Assembly: GCA_024399135.1 (NCBI GenBank)
Contig: JAKSHY010000004.1
Location: forward strand, 1 to 64,000
Direction of reading: 5' to 3'
Source: Lachnospiraceae bacterium
GTDB lineage: Bacteria > Bacillota > Clostridia > Lachnospirales > Lachnospiraceae
DNA length: 64,000 nt
The translations under genes and the position numbers were made by a program. This document shows positions 34,326 through 43,799 of this stretch, one piece after another (within the stretch, counting starts at the first letter, position 1; each line of letters begins with the position of its first letter). The notes beneath the pieces are model-generated. The model saw only the letters and a list, made by a program, of their open reading frames with translations, was not told the origin of the DNA and did no database searches.

Positions 34326-35266
34326 TATAAAACATCCCCAATTATAATCTCAGTATCAGTATCATATTCATCTATTAAAAGTGAACCGTCTATCGTTCTA
34401 ACAATCAATTTCTCATCAAAAATGTCAACCACTTCACCAGGTTCATAACCACTAAAATCAATCATTTCATCAAATGGATGAGCTCTCCAGATTGTAATCT
34501 TATTATTGAAGTCTCCTTCTGACTCACCCCTTTTAATGAAAGCAAACGCCCCTGGGAATGGAGCAGCAACACCTCTAATAAGATTATAGATGTCCCTTGT
34601 TCGTGCTTTAAAATCTACCTTGCCGTCTTCTGCTGTACGCTTACTATACCAAGAGTCATAATCCTTAGACTCTCTACGTATAGAAATAGTGTCATCCTTG
34701 TATGCTTTAAGAAGCTTTTTGATCAAATTCTTAGAACATATCATGTTCTTGTACTGAGCAGTTCTGATATCGTCATGAGGCGTAATGCTGAACATCTCTG
34801 TTGCAAATATATTAGGAGAATCTGCATTCTCATCATATTTGAACATGTTTAAATTAAATCTGGTATCACCCAGAATAATAGACCAGTTAAGTGGAGAACG
34901 ACCTCTTCCAAAAGGTAGATATCCCGCATTCCCATGGAAGCCAAAAATACCATATTTGAAGCAATCCAAAACTGATTTAGGAATTAGTCTCTGCCATCCC
35001 ATACAAATTCCTATTTCGAACTCATTTTCTTTAAGAAAAGTCTGAGTCTTATCATCTGTTAAGAAATAACTATCAGCTTCATGAACTGGTATCCCATATT
35101 TTTCAGTAAGAATACTAAGCCCCTTATATCCAGAAACCTGATTCTTCTTAGTAACTTCAGGTGAAATAGTAATGACTAAATCAACTGGACAAATATTTTC
35201 TTGAATGAATGAAACTATATTTTCAGATGTATCCTTAACGCCGAATACTACAACATTATATTTCAT
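34322..35266 (-). CDS. Sugar N-formyltransferase-like protein
   Basis: About 314 residues of the methionyl-tRNA/ArnA formyltransferase fold, using formyl-tetrahydrofolate. FGFHGNAGYLPFGRGRSPLN (about 130-150) matches the N-x-H...LPxxRG active-site block, with Gly in place of the usual Asn before the His. RTRDIYNLIRGVAAPFPGAF is the typical C-terminal hinge. The start is ATG 35266 with GAGGA upstream. In this setting it most likely formylates a 4- or 3-amino sugar, not Met-tRNA. The missing Asn may lower or alter activity. Confidence 0.8.
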   Translation of the reverse strand: MKYNVVVFGVKDTSENIVSFIQENICPVDLVITISPEVTKKNQVSGYKGLSILTEKYGIPVHEADSYFLTDDKTQTFLKENEFEIGICMGWQRLIPKSVLDCFKYGIFGFHGNAGYLPFGRGRSPLNWSIILGDTRFNLNMFKYDENADSPNIFATEMFSITPHDDIRTAQYKNMICSKNLIKKLLKAYKDDTISIRRESKDYDSWYSKRTAEDGKVDFKARTRDIYNLIRGVAAPFPGAFAFIKRGESEGDFNNKITIWRAHPFDEMIDFSGYEPGEVVDIFDEKLIVRTIDGSLLIDEYDTDTEIIIGDVLY

Positions 35267-35275
35267 CAATTATCC

Positions 35276-36250
35276 TCATAAATTCTCTTTATACCAGTCA
35301 ATCGCAAGTTTAATTCCATCTGCGAAATTATATGATGGATCATAACCTAGTAGTTCTCTTGCTTTAGAAATATCTGCATTAGAATCCTTAATATCACCTT
35401 TTCTTGGTGGTCCAAAGATCGGTTCAACTGATACACCAAGTGCTTCACATATCTTATTATATACATCAATCAAGAATTCTCTTCCCCCAGCACCAATATT
35501 GAATGCTTCACCTGCTGCCTCTGATGGTGCCAGACAAGCCTTCAAATTAGCTTCTATTACATTATCAATATATGTGAAATCTCTGGAGTGTTTTCCATCT
35601 CCATTAATAGTTGGAGTCTCACCATTCTTAAGCTGCTTAATGAACTTAGGAATAACAGCAGCATACATTCCATTAGGATCCTGTCTTCTTCCGAACACAT
35701 TGAAATATCTCATTCCATATGTATCAAGACCATATAGCACTTTATATAGTCTTCCATATTCTTCATCTACGCGCTTAGTTAATGCATATGGGCTAAGAAG
35801 CTTTCCTTCCTGACCCTCTTTTTTAGGAAGAACAGGGTGATCACCATACACAGAAGATGACGAGGCATATACGAACTTCTTAACTCCATTCTGTCTAGAT
35901 GCTTCCATCATATTAAGAGTTCCTCTAATATTAATCTCTTCATATAAAAGAGGCATTTCAATAGATCTTGGAACAGATCCCCATGCCGCCTGATTAAGGA
36001 CATAATCAACTCCTTTAGTTGCCTCCATGCATGAATCTAAGTCTCTTATATCTTTTTCAAGAAATGTAAATCTTGGATTATCTAATAAATGCTCTATATT
36101 CTCTTTCTTTCCTGTAGACAGATTATCCAGACATCTTACTGTATATCCCATATTAATTAATGCTTCACATATATTAGAGCCTATAAAACCTGCTCCGCCA
36201 GTAACTAAAAATACTGAATCCTCTGGGAATTTAACATCCTTAAAACTCAT
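35276..36250 (-). CDS. UDP-N-acetylglucosamine/-uronate 4-epimerase (WbpP/TviC-like)
   Basis: Short-chain dehydrogenase, 324 residues: VTGGAGFIGSN (NAD site, about 17-27), AAWGSVPRSIE, catalytic Ser and YALTK (Tyr-x3-Lys, about 155), and GMRYFNVFGRRQDPNGMYAA, the block that marks the WbpP/TviC/WbgU group acting on N-acetylated UDP-sugars. With the dehydrogenase at 38757-40076 it gives the Vi-antigen route UDP-GlcNAc to UDP-GlcNAcA to UDP-GalNAcA. Confidence 0.88.
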   Translation of the reverse strand: MSFKDVKFPEDSVFLVTGGAGFIGSNICEALINMGYTVRCLDNLSTGKKENIEHLLDNPRFTFLEKDIRDLDSCMEATKGVDYVLNQAAWGSVPRSIEMPLLYEEINIRGTLNMMEASRQNGVKKFVYASSSSVYGDHPVLPKKEGQEGKLLSPYALTKRVDEEYGRLYKVLYGLDTYGMRYFNVFGRRQDPNGMYAAVIPKFIKQLKNGETPTINGDGKHSRDFTYIDNVIEANLKACLAPSEAAGEAFNIGAGGREFLIDVYNKICEALGVSVEPIFGPPRKGDIKDSNADISKARELLGYDPSYNFADGIKLAIDWYKENL

Positions 36251-36308
36251 TTTTAATCTCTCCTATCTCACTTATCTTTATTTTCAATACAATCATATTC
36301 ATTTTTTA

Positions 36309-37664
36309 CTAAATATCAGATTTTTTGTACTTTCCAAACCACATAATCAATATACCAAAATATACCATTGGGAACATGTACATCATATATCTTGAAATAC
36401 ACATTACTGTTATCGAAGTCTCACATACCTGCCCTAATACACCAACAATAGTAAGCAATCCGAATAACAATACTGTACTATCTTTTCTATTCTTGATAAT
36501 CCCTGCTACAAGTATACCATAAACAATCAGGCTGTATATTTGCATCAACAGGTTAAATGGACTTACTGCTACAGTTCTAATGAAACCTACCAGACATAAT
36601 CCCACATAATTATATATCCATCTGTCGAAATGTTTAGGAATGAGCTTAACCGTCATAGCTTTGGCAGTTGCGTTCTGAATGTTATACTTTTCAATTCCAT
36701 AGGTTATATTATTATCATCAAAATAAGATCCCATGGACATATGATCTTTAATATTATCGTAACAGTCCTCATAAAAGCTGGCCGCATCGAAAACACTATC
36801 GCCCTGATAGAACTCCCATCCCCAGCCATTATTGGTCATATCTTCGTATCTTGCCATGAACACACTCTTAACCAGTTCATCCTCAAATAATTCACTATCC
36901 TCTTCGTCTGCAATAAGCATGGCATTACCATACATACTAATGCTGTTAGGTGGAACCTCAAACATGCCCAAAATACTATAGCAAAAAACACTCTGCACTA
37001 TCTTCATTATCACTACAGTAATTAGAAGCGATATTAATACTTTAAGAGATGCTTTAACCCACGTTTTCCTTCCAATATATATCCCTGCTATTGCTACCAT
37101 AACCAACGTAAAAAGAAGCTGAGTTCTGGTGAGTGATAGAATGAATGATGTAGCCAATGAAACCCACCACCACTTATAACTATCATTATTAATGGTCCAT
37201 ATCATGAATACCATAAAAATCATAAACAGAGGATATGCAATTCCTTCTGTAAGAATTGAAAGAAATGTAAGCACTCCGGTTCTACTAAAAATAACGGGCA
37301 TAGTATAAAATGAAAGCATAATCAGGTACATAAGAATTCTAACTAAATAATGTACTGAATATTCATTTGCAACAGACTTAACAAAAAAATATACACTGAA
37401 TATAGCAAATAAGGTTTGAGCTGCAATTGCGAAATTTAAATATATATCCACTCCGAATATCACTCTAAATAATGCCAAAAACAATGAGTAAATTGGTTCA
37501 TCCATAACCTCTACTCTAAATGTTTCATAGCAGTGAGTATCATTTCCCTTCTGTACTCCGTAAATAAAAAACAACACAAATAATGTGACTGCCACAACAA
37601 TGGTAGCAATCACATCAATATACTTGTTAATATTAAGTTTCTTATTATTCACGGTAGTCGTCAT
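36309..37664 (-). CDS. Polytopic membrane protein, GT-C-like, unknown
   Basis: A 451-residue membrane protein with about 10-11 helices. After the first helix it has KGNDTHCYETFRVEVMDEPIY, an outer loop with acidic residues, and a larger outer loop at about 225-310 rich in Asp/Glu. It could be a lipid-linked sugar transferase or a polymerase. It lies 39 nt downstream of a DUF2304 gene. No family name recognised. Confidence 0.55.
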   Translation of the reverse strand: MTTTVNNKKLNINKYIDVIATIVVAVTLFVLFFIYGVQKGNDTHCYETFRVEVMDEPIYSLFLALFRVIFGVDIYLNFAIAAQTLFAIFSVYFFVKSVANEYSVHYLVRILMYLIMLSFYTMPVIFSRTGVLTFLSILTEGIAYPLFMIFMVFMIWTINNDSYKWWWVSLATSFILSLTRTQLLFTLVMVAIAGIYIGRKTWVKASLKVLISLLITVVIMKIVQSVFCYSILGMFEVPPNSISMYGNAMLIADEEDSELFEDELVKSVFMARYEDMTNNGWGWEFYQGDSVFDAASFYEDCYDNIKDHMSMGSYFDDNNITYGIEKYNIQNATAKAMTVKLIPKHFDRWIYNYVGLCLVGFIRTVAVSPFNLLMQIYSLIVYGILVAGIIKNRKDSTVLLFGLLTIVGVLGQVCETSITVMCISRYMMYMFPMVYFGILIMWFGKYKKSDI

Positions 37665-37703
37665 ATATTATCTAAATAACTTTGGGGTCAATTACAAGTT
37701 ACT

Positions 37704-38063
37704 TTATTCTATGTTATCGTCTTCAAGGCTACGAATTCTTTCTTCTAAAAGAGCTATTTGCTGTGTAAGTCCCTTAATTTTATTAGCAAAACCTGATATA
37801 ACCGTCGTAAGGGATATCAGAATAACTACAATAAAGAAAATGCATGCTGCGAATAATCCGTTAGAAGCAACCTCTATTCCTAAAAGCGATGTGGCTTTAA
37901 TAAGCAAGTTTGGGAATATTACTAAAACCAGCATAACCACACCAGCAAGTAACCATAGAAGACTATATCTTAACTCAAAGCGTTTCTTCTTGAGTAGAAC
38001 AAATATAATTATGAAATACAGTAAAACTATGCATAACGAAAAAATCTGTAATGATAATGGCAT
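37704..38063 (-). CDS. DUF2304 membrane protein
   Basis: A 119-residue protein with three helices (about 5-25, 35-55 and 65-92) and a C-terminal coiled stretch (ALLEERIRSLEDDN). DUF2304 proteins regularly stand next to DPM-like GT2 enzymes, as here, and may be a membrane partner or part of flipping the polyprenyl-phosphate sugar. Start and stop overlap the GT2 gene by one base. Confidence 0.85.
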   Translation of the reverse strand: MPLSLQIFSLCIVLLYFIIIFVLLKKKRFELRYSLLWLLAGVVMLVLVIFPNLLIKATSLLGIEVASNGLFAACIFFIVVILISLTTVISGFANKIKGLTQQIALLEERIRSLEDDNIE

Positions 38064-38749
38064 TAATAATTTCCTCCAAGAAGAATCGCTAAGGAAACTT
38101 TAATCATATAATAAACACTCTTAAATGATGAGATAGAGCTCACTCCACCCTGACGCTCCTTCATCATTACTGGAACCTCGCATATTCTAAGTCCAAATTT
38201 AGCTGCAGTAATAAGAGATTCAGGCTCTGGATAATCCTGCGCATAATTATTAGAGAATAACTCAATTCCCTTTACATTAACCGCCCTGAATCCACTGGTT
38301 ACATCGTATATTCTCTGATGAATTCTCATCTTAATTAATCCACTTAGAAATTTAATTCCGAATCGTCTAAGTGCAGTTGATTGAAAACCATCCTTGGTTA
38401 CGAACCTTGAACCAACCACCATATCTGCTTCACCATTCATAATTGGATCAACAAGCTTAGTAATCTCTTCTGCAGGATGCTGTCCATCTCCATCCATCTG
38501 AATCGCTATATCATATCCATGCTCCCTGGCATATATATAACCAGATTGAACAGCTCCACCTATCCCTAAATTCTGTGGAAGCGATATATGATTGAGCTTC
38601 TTTTCTAAAAGAAGCTTTCGTGTTCCATCTTTAGAACAATCATTAATGACTACATAATCAACATCTTCATTAGTTTCTTTAAGATTATCTATAACGTCAA
38701 CAATACTGTCCTCTTCATTGTAAGCGGGAATAATGATTAATACTCGCAT
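38063..38749 (-). CDS. Dolichyl-phosphate-mannose-synthase-like GT2 enzyme
   Basis: A 228-residue GT2 enzyme: VLIIIPAYNEEDSIVDVIDN, VINDCSKDGTR, NLGIGGAVQSGYIYA and QMDGDGQHPAEEI (DxD), all typical of DPM1-like enzymes that charge a polyprenyl phosphate with a sugar. Lacks C-terminal membrane helices, so the DUF2304 neighbour probably supplies the membrane part. Its product could feed the GT-C-like proteins of the locus. Confidence 0.9.
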   Translation of the reverse strand: MRVLIIIPAYNEEDSIVDVIDNLKETNEDVDYVVINDCSKDGTRKLLLEKKLNHISLPQNLGIGGAVQSGYIYAREHGYDIAIQMDGDGQHPAEEITKLVDPIMNGEADMVVGSRFVTKDGFQSTALRRFGIKFLSGLIKMRIHQRIYDVTSGFRAVNVKGIELFSNNYAQDYPEPESLITAAKFGLRICEVPVMMKERQGGVSSISSFKSVYYMIKVSLAILLGGNY

Positions 38750-38756
38750 AAACTAA

Positions 38757-40076
38757 TTACAGTCTCCAATACAAGAACTCATCTGTTGCTTCGAATTCTT
38801 TTCTGTTAAATAATCCCTTAATATCCATGAATACCTTCTTAGAATGCTTAGAATTAAAGAATCCAGTTACATCCTCTTTCTTATATTCAAGGAACTGTGT
38901 ATGTGCTACTGCCATAATAACAGCATCCATACCCTTAACATCATCCATTGACTGGAATGTAATACCATATAATCTCTTAGCCTCATCCGCATCAGCTGCA
39001 GGGTCTACTACTATTGGTGTAATTCCATATTCAGCAAGCTCATTATATATATCAATTACCTTGGTATTTCTGGTGTCAGGGCAGTTTTCCTTAAATGTAA
39101 AGCCTAAAATCGCAACTTTAGCGCCCTTAACTGGAATATCCGATTTGATAAGATTTTTAACTAAGCTTTCTGCAACATATTTTCCCATATCATCATTAAT
39201 TCTACGTCCAGAAAGAATAATTTGGCTGTGATAGCCAAGCTCCTCTGCCTTATATGTAAGATAATATGGATCTACTCCTATACAATGTCCTCCAACCAGA
39301 CCTGGAGCAAATTTAAGGAAGTTCCACTTGGTTCCAGCAGCTTCTAATACAGACTTGGTATCAATTCCCATCTTATTAAAGATAATTGACAGCTCATTCA
39401 TGAAAGCTATATTAATATCTCTCTGGGAATTCTCAATAACCTTGGCAGCTTCAGCAACCTTAATGCTGTCTGCTCTGTATACACCAGCCTCAACAACCAA
39501 TTCATAAACCTTAGCTACAGTGTCTAATGTTTCTTCATCCATACCTGAAACTATCTTGGTAATAGTCTCTAATCGATGAACCTTATCACCTGGGTTAATT
39601 CTCTCTGGAGAATAACCAATCTTAAAATCAACACCACATTTAAGACCAGACTCTTTCTCTAAGATAGGAACACATATATCTTCTGTAACTCCTGGATATA
39701 CAGTGGACTCAAATACTACAATTGATCCCTTAGTAAGGTTCTGTCCAAGTAATCTTGATGCGCCCTCGACTGGTGTTAAATCAGGTGTATGATCATCATT
39801 AACCGGAGTTGGAACTGCCACTATGTGAAACTTAGCTTCTTTCAGCTTCGAAGGATCTGCTGTGAAATCAACCTTAGTATTCTTAATAACGTCATTGCCA
39901 ACTTCATTGGTTGGATCAATTCCATTCTTATAAAGATCTATCTTAGCCTTGTTTAAATCAAAACCAACTACATTAATCTTTCTTGCAAAAGCAACTGCTA
40001 TAGGCATTCCAACATATCCCAAACCTACCAAAGACAGCTTCTCTTTTCCTGCAACTATATCCTCATATAATCCCAT
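38757..40076 (-). CDS. UDP-N-acetylglucosamine 6-dehydrogenase (TviB/WbpO-like)
   Basis: NAD-dependent two-step oxidation of C6 of a UDP-N-acetylhexosamine to the uronic acid. Rossmann block LVGLGYVGMPIAVAFA (about 16-31), PTPVNDDHTPDL, GYSPERINPGD, and GLVGGHCIGVDPYYL with the catalytic Cys (about residue 260). The block order and NxxxGD marks fit the TviB/WbpO group better than UDP-glucose dehydrogenase. AAGGAG precedes the ATG, and an own promoter is predicted upstream. Confidence 0.92.
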   Translation of the reverse strand: MGLYEDIVAGKEKLSLVGLGYVGMPIAVAFARKINVVGFDLNKAKIDLYKNGIDPTNEVGNDVIKNTKVDFTADPSKLKEAKFHIVAVPTPVNDDHTPDLTPVEGASRLLGQNLTKGSIVVFESTVYPGVTEDICVPILEKESGLKCGVDFKIGYSPERINPGDKVHRLETITKIVSGMDEETLDTVAKVYELVVEAGVYRADSIKVAEAAKVIENSQRDINIAFMNELSIIFNKMGIDTKSVLEAAGTKWNFLKFAPGLVGGHCIGVDPYYLTYKAEELGYHSQIILSGRRINDDMGKYVAESLVKNLIKSDIPVKGAKVAILGFTFKENCPDTRNTKVIDIYNELAEYGITPIVVDPAADADEAKRLYGITFQSMDDVKGMDAVIMAVAHTQFLEYKKEDVTGFFNSKHSKKVFMDIKGLFNRKEFEATDEFLYWRL

Positions 40077-40147
40077 GATTTATTCTCCTTGATTCCTATT
40101 TCATATAATTATAAATATAAAATTTGTTAACACAATATATAGCTATA

Positions 40148-40156
40148 AGTATACCA
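40148..40156 (-). promoter_or_regulatory. Predicted extended -10 promoter
   Basis: Minus strand TGG-TATACT (TATACT at 40148-40153, TG one base before), about 70 nt before the dehydrogenase start, in a 132-nt gap. No good -35 box, as is usual for extended -10 promoters. Confidence 0.5.
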
Positions 40157-40208
40157 TAAAACACTTAATATATGTACCTTTTATTCCAGCTATTCAAGGT
40201 GTTTCGTC

Positions 40209-41021
40209 CTATATACTTCCCATCAAGAAAAGATATATAGTCGTATAGGTTGGATTATCATAATGAAGTCCGTCCACGATATTAAGCTTGGTTGACGACA
40301 GATAAGCATTCGAATCTATAATATTAACACCTACCAATCCTGTCTTGAGTTTCTGATTAAAATTATCAACCTGTTCTTTAGAAGTATATGGATTAGTCCA
40401 TACAGGATTAACTGTAGCATAATACACCTTCGCGCCCCTTAGGGTCCATGTGTACGTCCAGTTATTTACTGTCTCAATATATCTGTCTATATTGCCTGGA
40501 TCATTAACTCCAAGATTAATAACAATTTTACTTCCCTTGGTTGCTAGAGCGTCAATTCTAGGGATTGCTTCTTCAACTAACCAGTTGTAACCCATTCTCT
40601 CTTCTGCAATATATGCTACTCCAGTTTCTCCCACTGCCTGATGCATCTGAACGAATCTTGAGTCACCAACGAAAATTACACCTGTTGTTGGTGCCGAAAT
40701 TCCCTTAGTCAAAATAGCCTGATTATTGGCAATATCAGCTAAATACTGAGCACGAGCTTCTGCCTGAGCCTTCTTAACGAGCATCAAATTCTGCTGAGTA
40801 TCCACAGACTGCTGTGCAAGCGCTATCTCCATTTCTGATGCTCCAGCCTTAATCAACGCATCTCTATAACCTATCAACTGATCAAGAACTATCTCATCTT
40901 CCGTTTTCGCTTTTACAGTTTTTTTCTTCTTGCTTTTAGCAGCTTCTGCAGGCACTGACATACTAAGTGTTAATGCGATGCTAAGTAGCACTACTGTAAT
41001 ATTTACTAATCTCTTTTTCAT
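40209..41021 (-). CDS. Secreted SGNH-hydrolase-like protein
   Basis: A 270-residue protein with a signal peptide (MKKRLVNITVVLLSIALTLS, cut after about AEAA), a Lys-rich linker and a helical stretch (45-95), then an SGNH domain: IFVGDSRF with the catalytic Ser (block I), INLGVND (block III, about 172) and DGLHYDN with the Asp-His pair (block V, about 255). It overlaps the acyltransferase gene by 4 nt. Together they look like a split version of AT3-SGNH O-acetyltransferases, in which the membrane part passes acetyl to the SGNH domain. Confidence 0.78.
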   Translation of the reverse strand: MKKRLVNITVVLLSIALTLSMSVPAEAAKSKKKKTVKAKTEDEIVLDQLIGYRDALIKAGASEMEIALAQQSVDTQQNLMLVKKAQAEARAQYLADIANNQAILTKGISAPTTGVIFVGDSRFVQMHQAVGETGVAYIAEERMGYNWLVEEAIPRIDALATKGSKIVINLGVNDPGNIDRYIETVNNWTYTWTLRGAKVYYATVNPVWTNPYTSKEQVDNFNQKLKTGLVGVNIIDSNAYLSSTKLNIVDGLHYDNPTYTTIYLFLMGSI

Positions 41022-41803
41022 TTTGCCCTTCTTTCCAGATAATTGAATACTGTCGACAACAGCTTTTCTATAATAAATGCCAATATAACAGTCAATACTA
41101 TCGCTATCATAAGTTGAACATACCAGTTAAGACTCATCAAGGATTCTGTGTTAACTACCTGGAAATATATGTACGTATGAAGAACATATATATACAGTGA
41201 AATCTTTCCTATGAAGCTTAATACATAATCCTTGATATTGAGAGTAAAGCAGTTCTTATCACCAAATATTTTCGCCCATATTAAGCCAAATGCGAAGCAC
41301 CAGTTAGCTGTGTACCAAAAGTCTGCATATTCATGTAGGTACAACCATAATGACATATCAATAATAAATACAGTCATTATAAACACCCTGTATTTAGGAA
41401 GCTTGCCTACCAAACAAAATGCCAGATATATTATCAGTATAATTATGATAAACCAGTAATCTGCACCCGTAATTAGCCTTATAACATCCTTCGTTTCATG
41501 AATATTATCACCTAAAATTGCTATAACTGTAGCTATCAGAAGATATGGGAAATACATATTCCTGAATCTCTTCCATAAATATTTCTTATCGGTTTTCTTA
41601 TCTTTACTTCCATATCCAAGATATAGTGCATATCCTGACAAAAAGAAAAATAGACCTACCCCTGGGTCACCTAACTTCGAAACAAACTCAGCCACCCTCT
41701 CACTTCCAACAAATGGAGCTCCCCACTCGAAGTAATGTGAGAAAATAACCATAAGCATCGCTATTCCTCTTAAGAAATATGATGTATTCTTACTAATCTT
41801 CAT
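41018..41803 (-). CDS. Acyltransferase-3 family membrane protein (short)
   Basis: A 261-residue AT3 protein: FLRGIAMLMVIFSHYFEW with the conserved His (about 21), GLFFFLSGYALYLGY, and KRFRNMYFPYLL. It has about eight helices where 10 are usual, so it is shorter than OafA-type enzymes. It would carry acetyl from cytoplasmic acetyl-CoA across the membrane; the following SGNH gene, joined by a 4-nt overlap, would put it on the glycan. Confidence 0.8.
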   Translation of the reverse strand: MKISKNTSYFLRGIAMLMVIFSHYFEWGAPFVGSERVAEFVSKLGDPGVGLFFFLSGYALYLGYGSKDKKTDKKYLWKRFRNMYFPYLLIATVIAILGDNIHETKDVIRLITGADYWFIIIILIIYLAFCLVGKLPKYRVFIMTVFIIDMSLWLYLHEYADFWYTANWCFAFGLIWAKIFGDKNCFTLNIKDYVLSFIGKISLYIYVLHTYIYFQVVNTESLMSLNWYVQLMIAIVLTVILAFIIEKLLSTVFNYLERRAK

Positions 41804-41842
41804 AATTAATTCCTTCTATGAACATTTCAGATTACGAAACGG

Positions 41843-43789
41843 TTAAAATCTGAACAAACCCTTTACCTGATAAAAGATTTCAGGATTATATACCTTTAAA
41901 GTAATGCCCGATGCATCATTAAAGATCACCATAAGCGTATAAACTATACCAACAAAGAAACATGCTTTTAGCAAATTGAATATAAATGAATTTCTCTTTT
42001 CACACATAACAAGCCACAAAACAGCTGATGAAAGAACAAGTCCAAATGCTATGTCGGCTGTATATCTCTGCAACACTCCAGCCGTGTTGGCATCTAAGAG
42101 TCCTATGATAAGAGAAAAAGAAACTGACATTATAATAAAAAGTCTAAGCTTCTTTGCTTTTAAAGTATTCTTATAGTGTCCAATCACACCGAGATTCCAT
42201 AAAAGTACATTGCAGGTAATTATTCCTCCAAGGAAATGTTCTGTAACCATTCTTCCAAGATACGAATACTCAAGATTTACTGTATGAAGATACGGAAATA
42301 CACCATTAACATATGGTGGTTGGAAAAGAAATGTACCAAGACCCAGCATCATTCTTGAAATACTCATTCCTCTTAGATTCATATCATTATTAGTAAGGCT
42401 GTAAGTTGCACCAAAATCATACACACTGCCAAATCTCACATAATTGTAATACATGACACCTATGGCAACTATTACATAAGGAACTATAAATGATATTGAT
42501 CTTCCAATTGATTTTTTACTAAATAATTCACGCTTTTTAACTGCTGTCTCGAAGAAGACTGGAATGGCCAAAAAGCTGAACAGAAGCATCTGTGGTCTGC
42601 ATCCAGAAACCAAAGCCATACATAACGATCCAATACAAAGGTACAGAGCTTTCTTTTTGACTGAATCAATTCTGTCTGCTAAAAACCAAAAATATAAGCC
42701 TATCGAAAGAAATGCCAAGGCTGCCATCAATGGTACAGAATATAAGTCTGCAGTAAAATAAATATATGTATATGTTCCACACAACACCGTCGAAGAAGCT
42801 ATTAGCAAATATGACACCCATGTCGTTAGTGGGACATATTTTCTTTTTATTTCATAGATTAGTAAAAATGATCCTAAAACAAACAGTGCATAGAAAATGA
42901 ATACTGCAAAATGATTCGGAAAAGCACCACCAGTTATTATGTGATATGGAAGATATATTAAAATCTCAGGTACTATGCCAAAATATACATAATACTTCCC
43001 GTCATAATATGCATAGTCAGCTCTATAATCAATCTGGTTCGCCTGAAGATATATGGTATCATACGGATTCAGAGCATTAATTAGTCCTTCCTCTGGAATA
43101 TAATCAAGTGCAACCTCTCCTTTAGATAACGAATTTGCCAGTTCCTTGTACTGCTGATGATGAGGCTTACTCGCTTCATTAAGAAGCTTATGAGAACTAC
43201 TTAACATTAAGCCAAACAAAACTAATACTGCTACAACTACTACAGTTGATATTCTCTTCGCCTTAAGCCCTGGTTCCTTGTCTTTTACACACGCAAAGAA
43301 AAGTATCACCATGTACAACAGCAATACTCGTCCTATATTGAACATAAAAGGCCTTTTGGCATTTATCATAATTCCATGAAAAGCATATGGAAGCTTTTCA
43401 GCCGCGGATTCTGCGAAATTAAAAGTAAATGTCAGATTTTTAACCTTCCCATACGGATGAAGATTAGCATAGAAGCTTGATGGTGTTTTAGATGAAATTA
43501 CATCTGATGGAAGAAAATAATCATAATAGTTACCTTCATCCGTTAATGCAATATCATATTTAACCGGGCAATTTTCTGGAATCTCAATATCAAAATGAAC
43601 ATTACTAACATATTCATCAATATCATTAATATGAACGAAGAAGCCTTCTTCGTTCATATCCATTTCCATACGAGAAGATAAATCTATAGGAGTATTTCCC
43701 ATAGATGTCCACGTTGAAAAATTAAATACTATAATCTCTAATAAAATTGTAATAATAAATCCAATTATGTATGGCTTATATTTTTTCAT
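41843..43789 (-). CDS. Large polytopic membrane protein with N-terminal outer domain
   Basis: About 648 residues: helix 1 (5-25), an extracytoplasmic domain of about 120 residues rich in beta-like pattern, then about 11 helices. YKELANSLSKGEVALDY and NPYDT...YADYAYYDGKYYVYFG suggest a GT-C-like fold with acidic outer loops. I start at ATG 43789, 10 nt after the stop of the dehydratase gene; ATG 43834 would overlap that gene by 35 nt. Likely a glycosyltransferase using lipid-linked sugar; family not certain. Confidence 0.6.
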   Translation of the reverse strand: MKKYKPYIIGFIITILLEIIVFNFSTWTSMGNTPIDLSSRMEMDMNEEGFFVHINDIDEYVSNVHFDIEIPENCPVKYDIALTDEGNYYDYFLPSDVISSKTPSSFYANLHPYGKVKNLTFTFNFAESAAEKLPYAFHGIMINAKRPFMFNIGRVLLLYMVILFFACVKDKEPGLKAKRISTVVVVAVLVLFGLMLSSSHKLLNEASKPHHQQYKELANSLSKGEVALDYIPEEGLINALNPYDTIYLQANQIDYRADYAYYDGKYYVYFGIVPEILIYLPYHIITGGAFPNHFAVFIFYALFVLGSFLLIYEIKRKYVPLTTWVSYLLIASSTVLCGTYTYIYFTADLYSVPLMAALAFLSIGLYFWFLADRIDSVKKKALYLCIGSLCMALVSGCRPQMLLFSFLAIPVFFETAVKKRELFSKKSIGRSISFIVPYVIVAIGVMYYNYVRFGSVYDFGATYSLTNNDMNLRGMSISRMMLGLGTFLFQPPYVNGVFPYLHTVNLEYSYLGRMVTEHFLGGIITCNVLLWNLGVIGHYKNTLKAKKLRLFIIMSVSFSLIIGLLDANTAGVLQRYTADIAFGLVLSSAVLWLVMCEKRNSFIFNLLKACFFVGIVYTLMVIFNDASGITLKVYNPEIFYQVKGLFRF

Positions 43790-43799
43790 GAAACAATGC

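Noticed and set aside
38827-39231. Plus-strand open frames, such as the 134-codon one here
   Set aside because: They lie opposite well-identified genes, lack good ribosome sites and show no family pattern; they follow from the codon use of the minus-strand genes.
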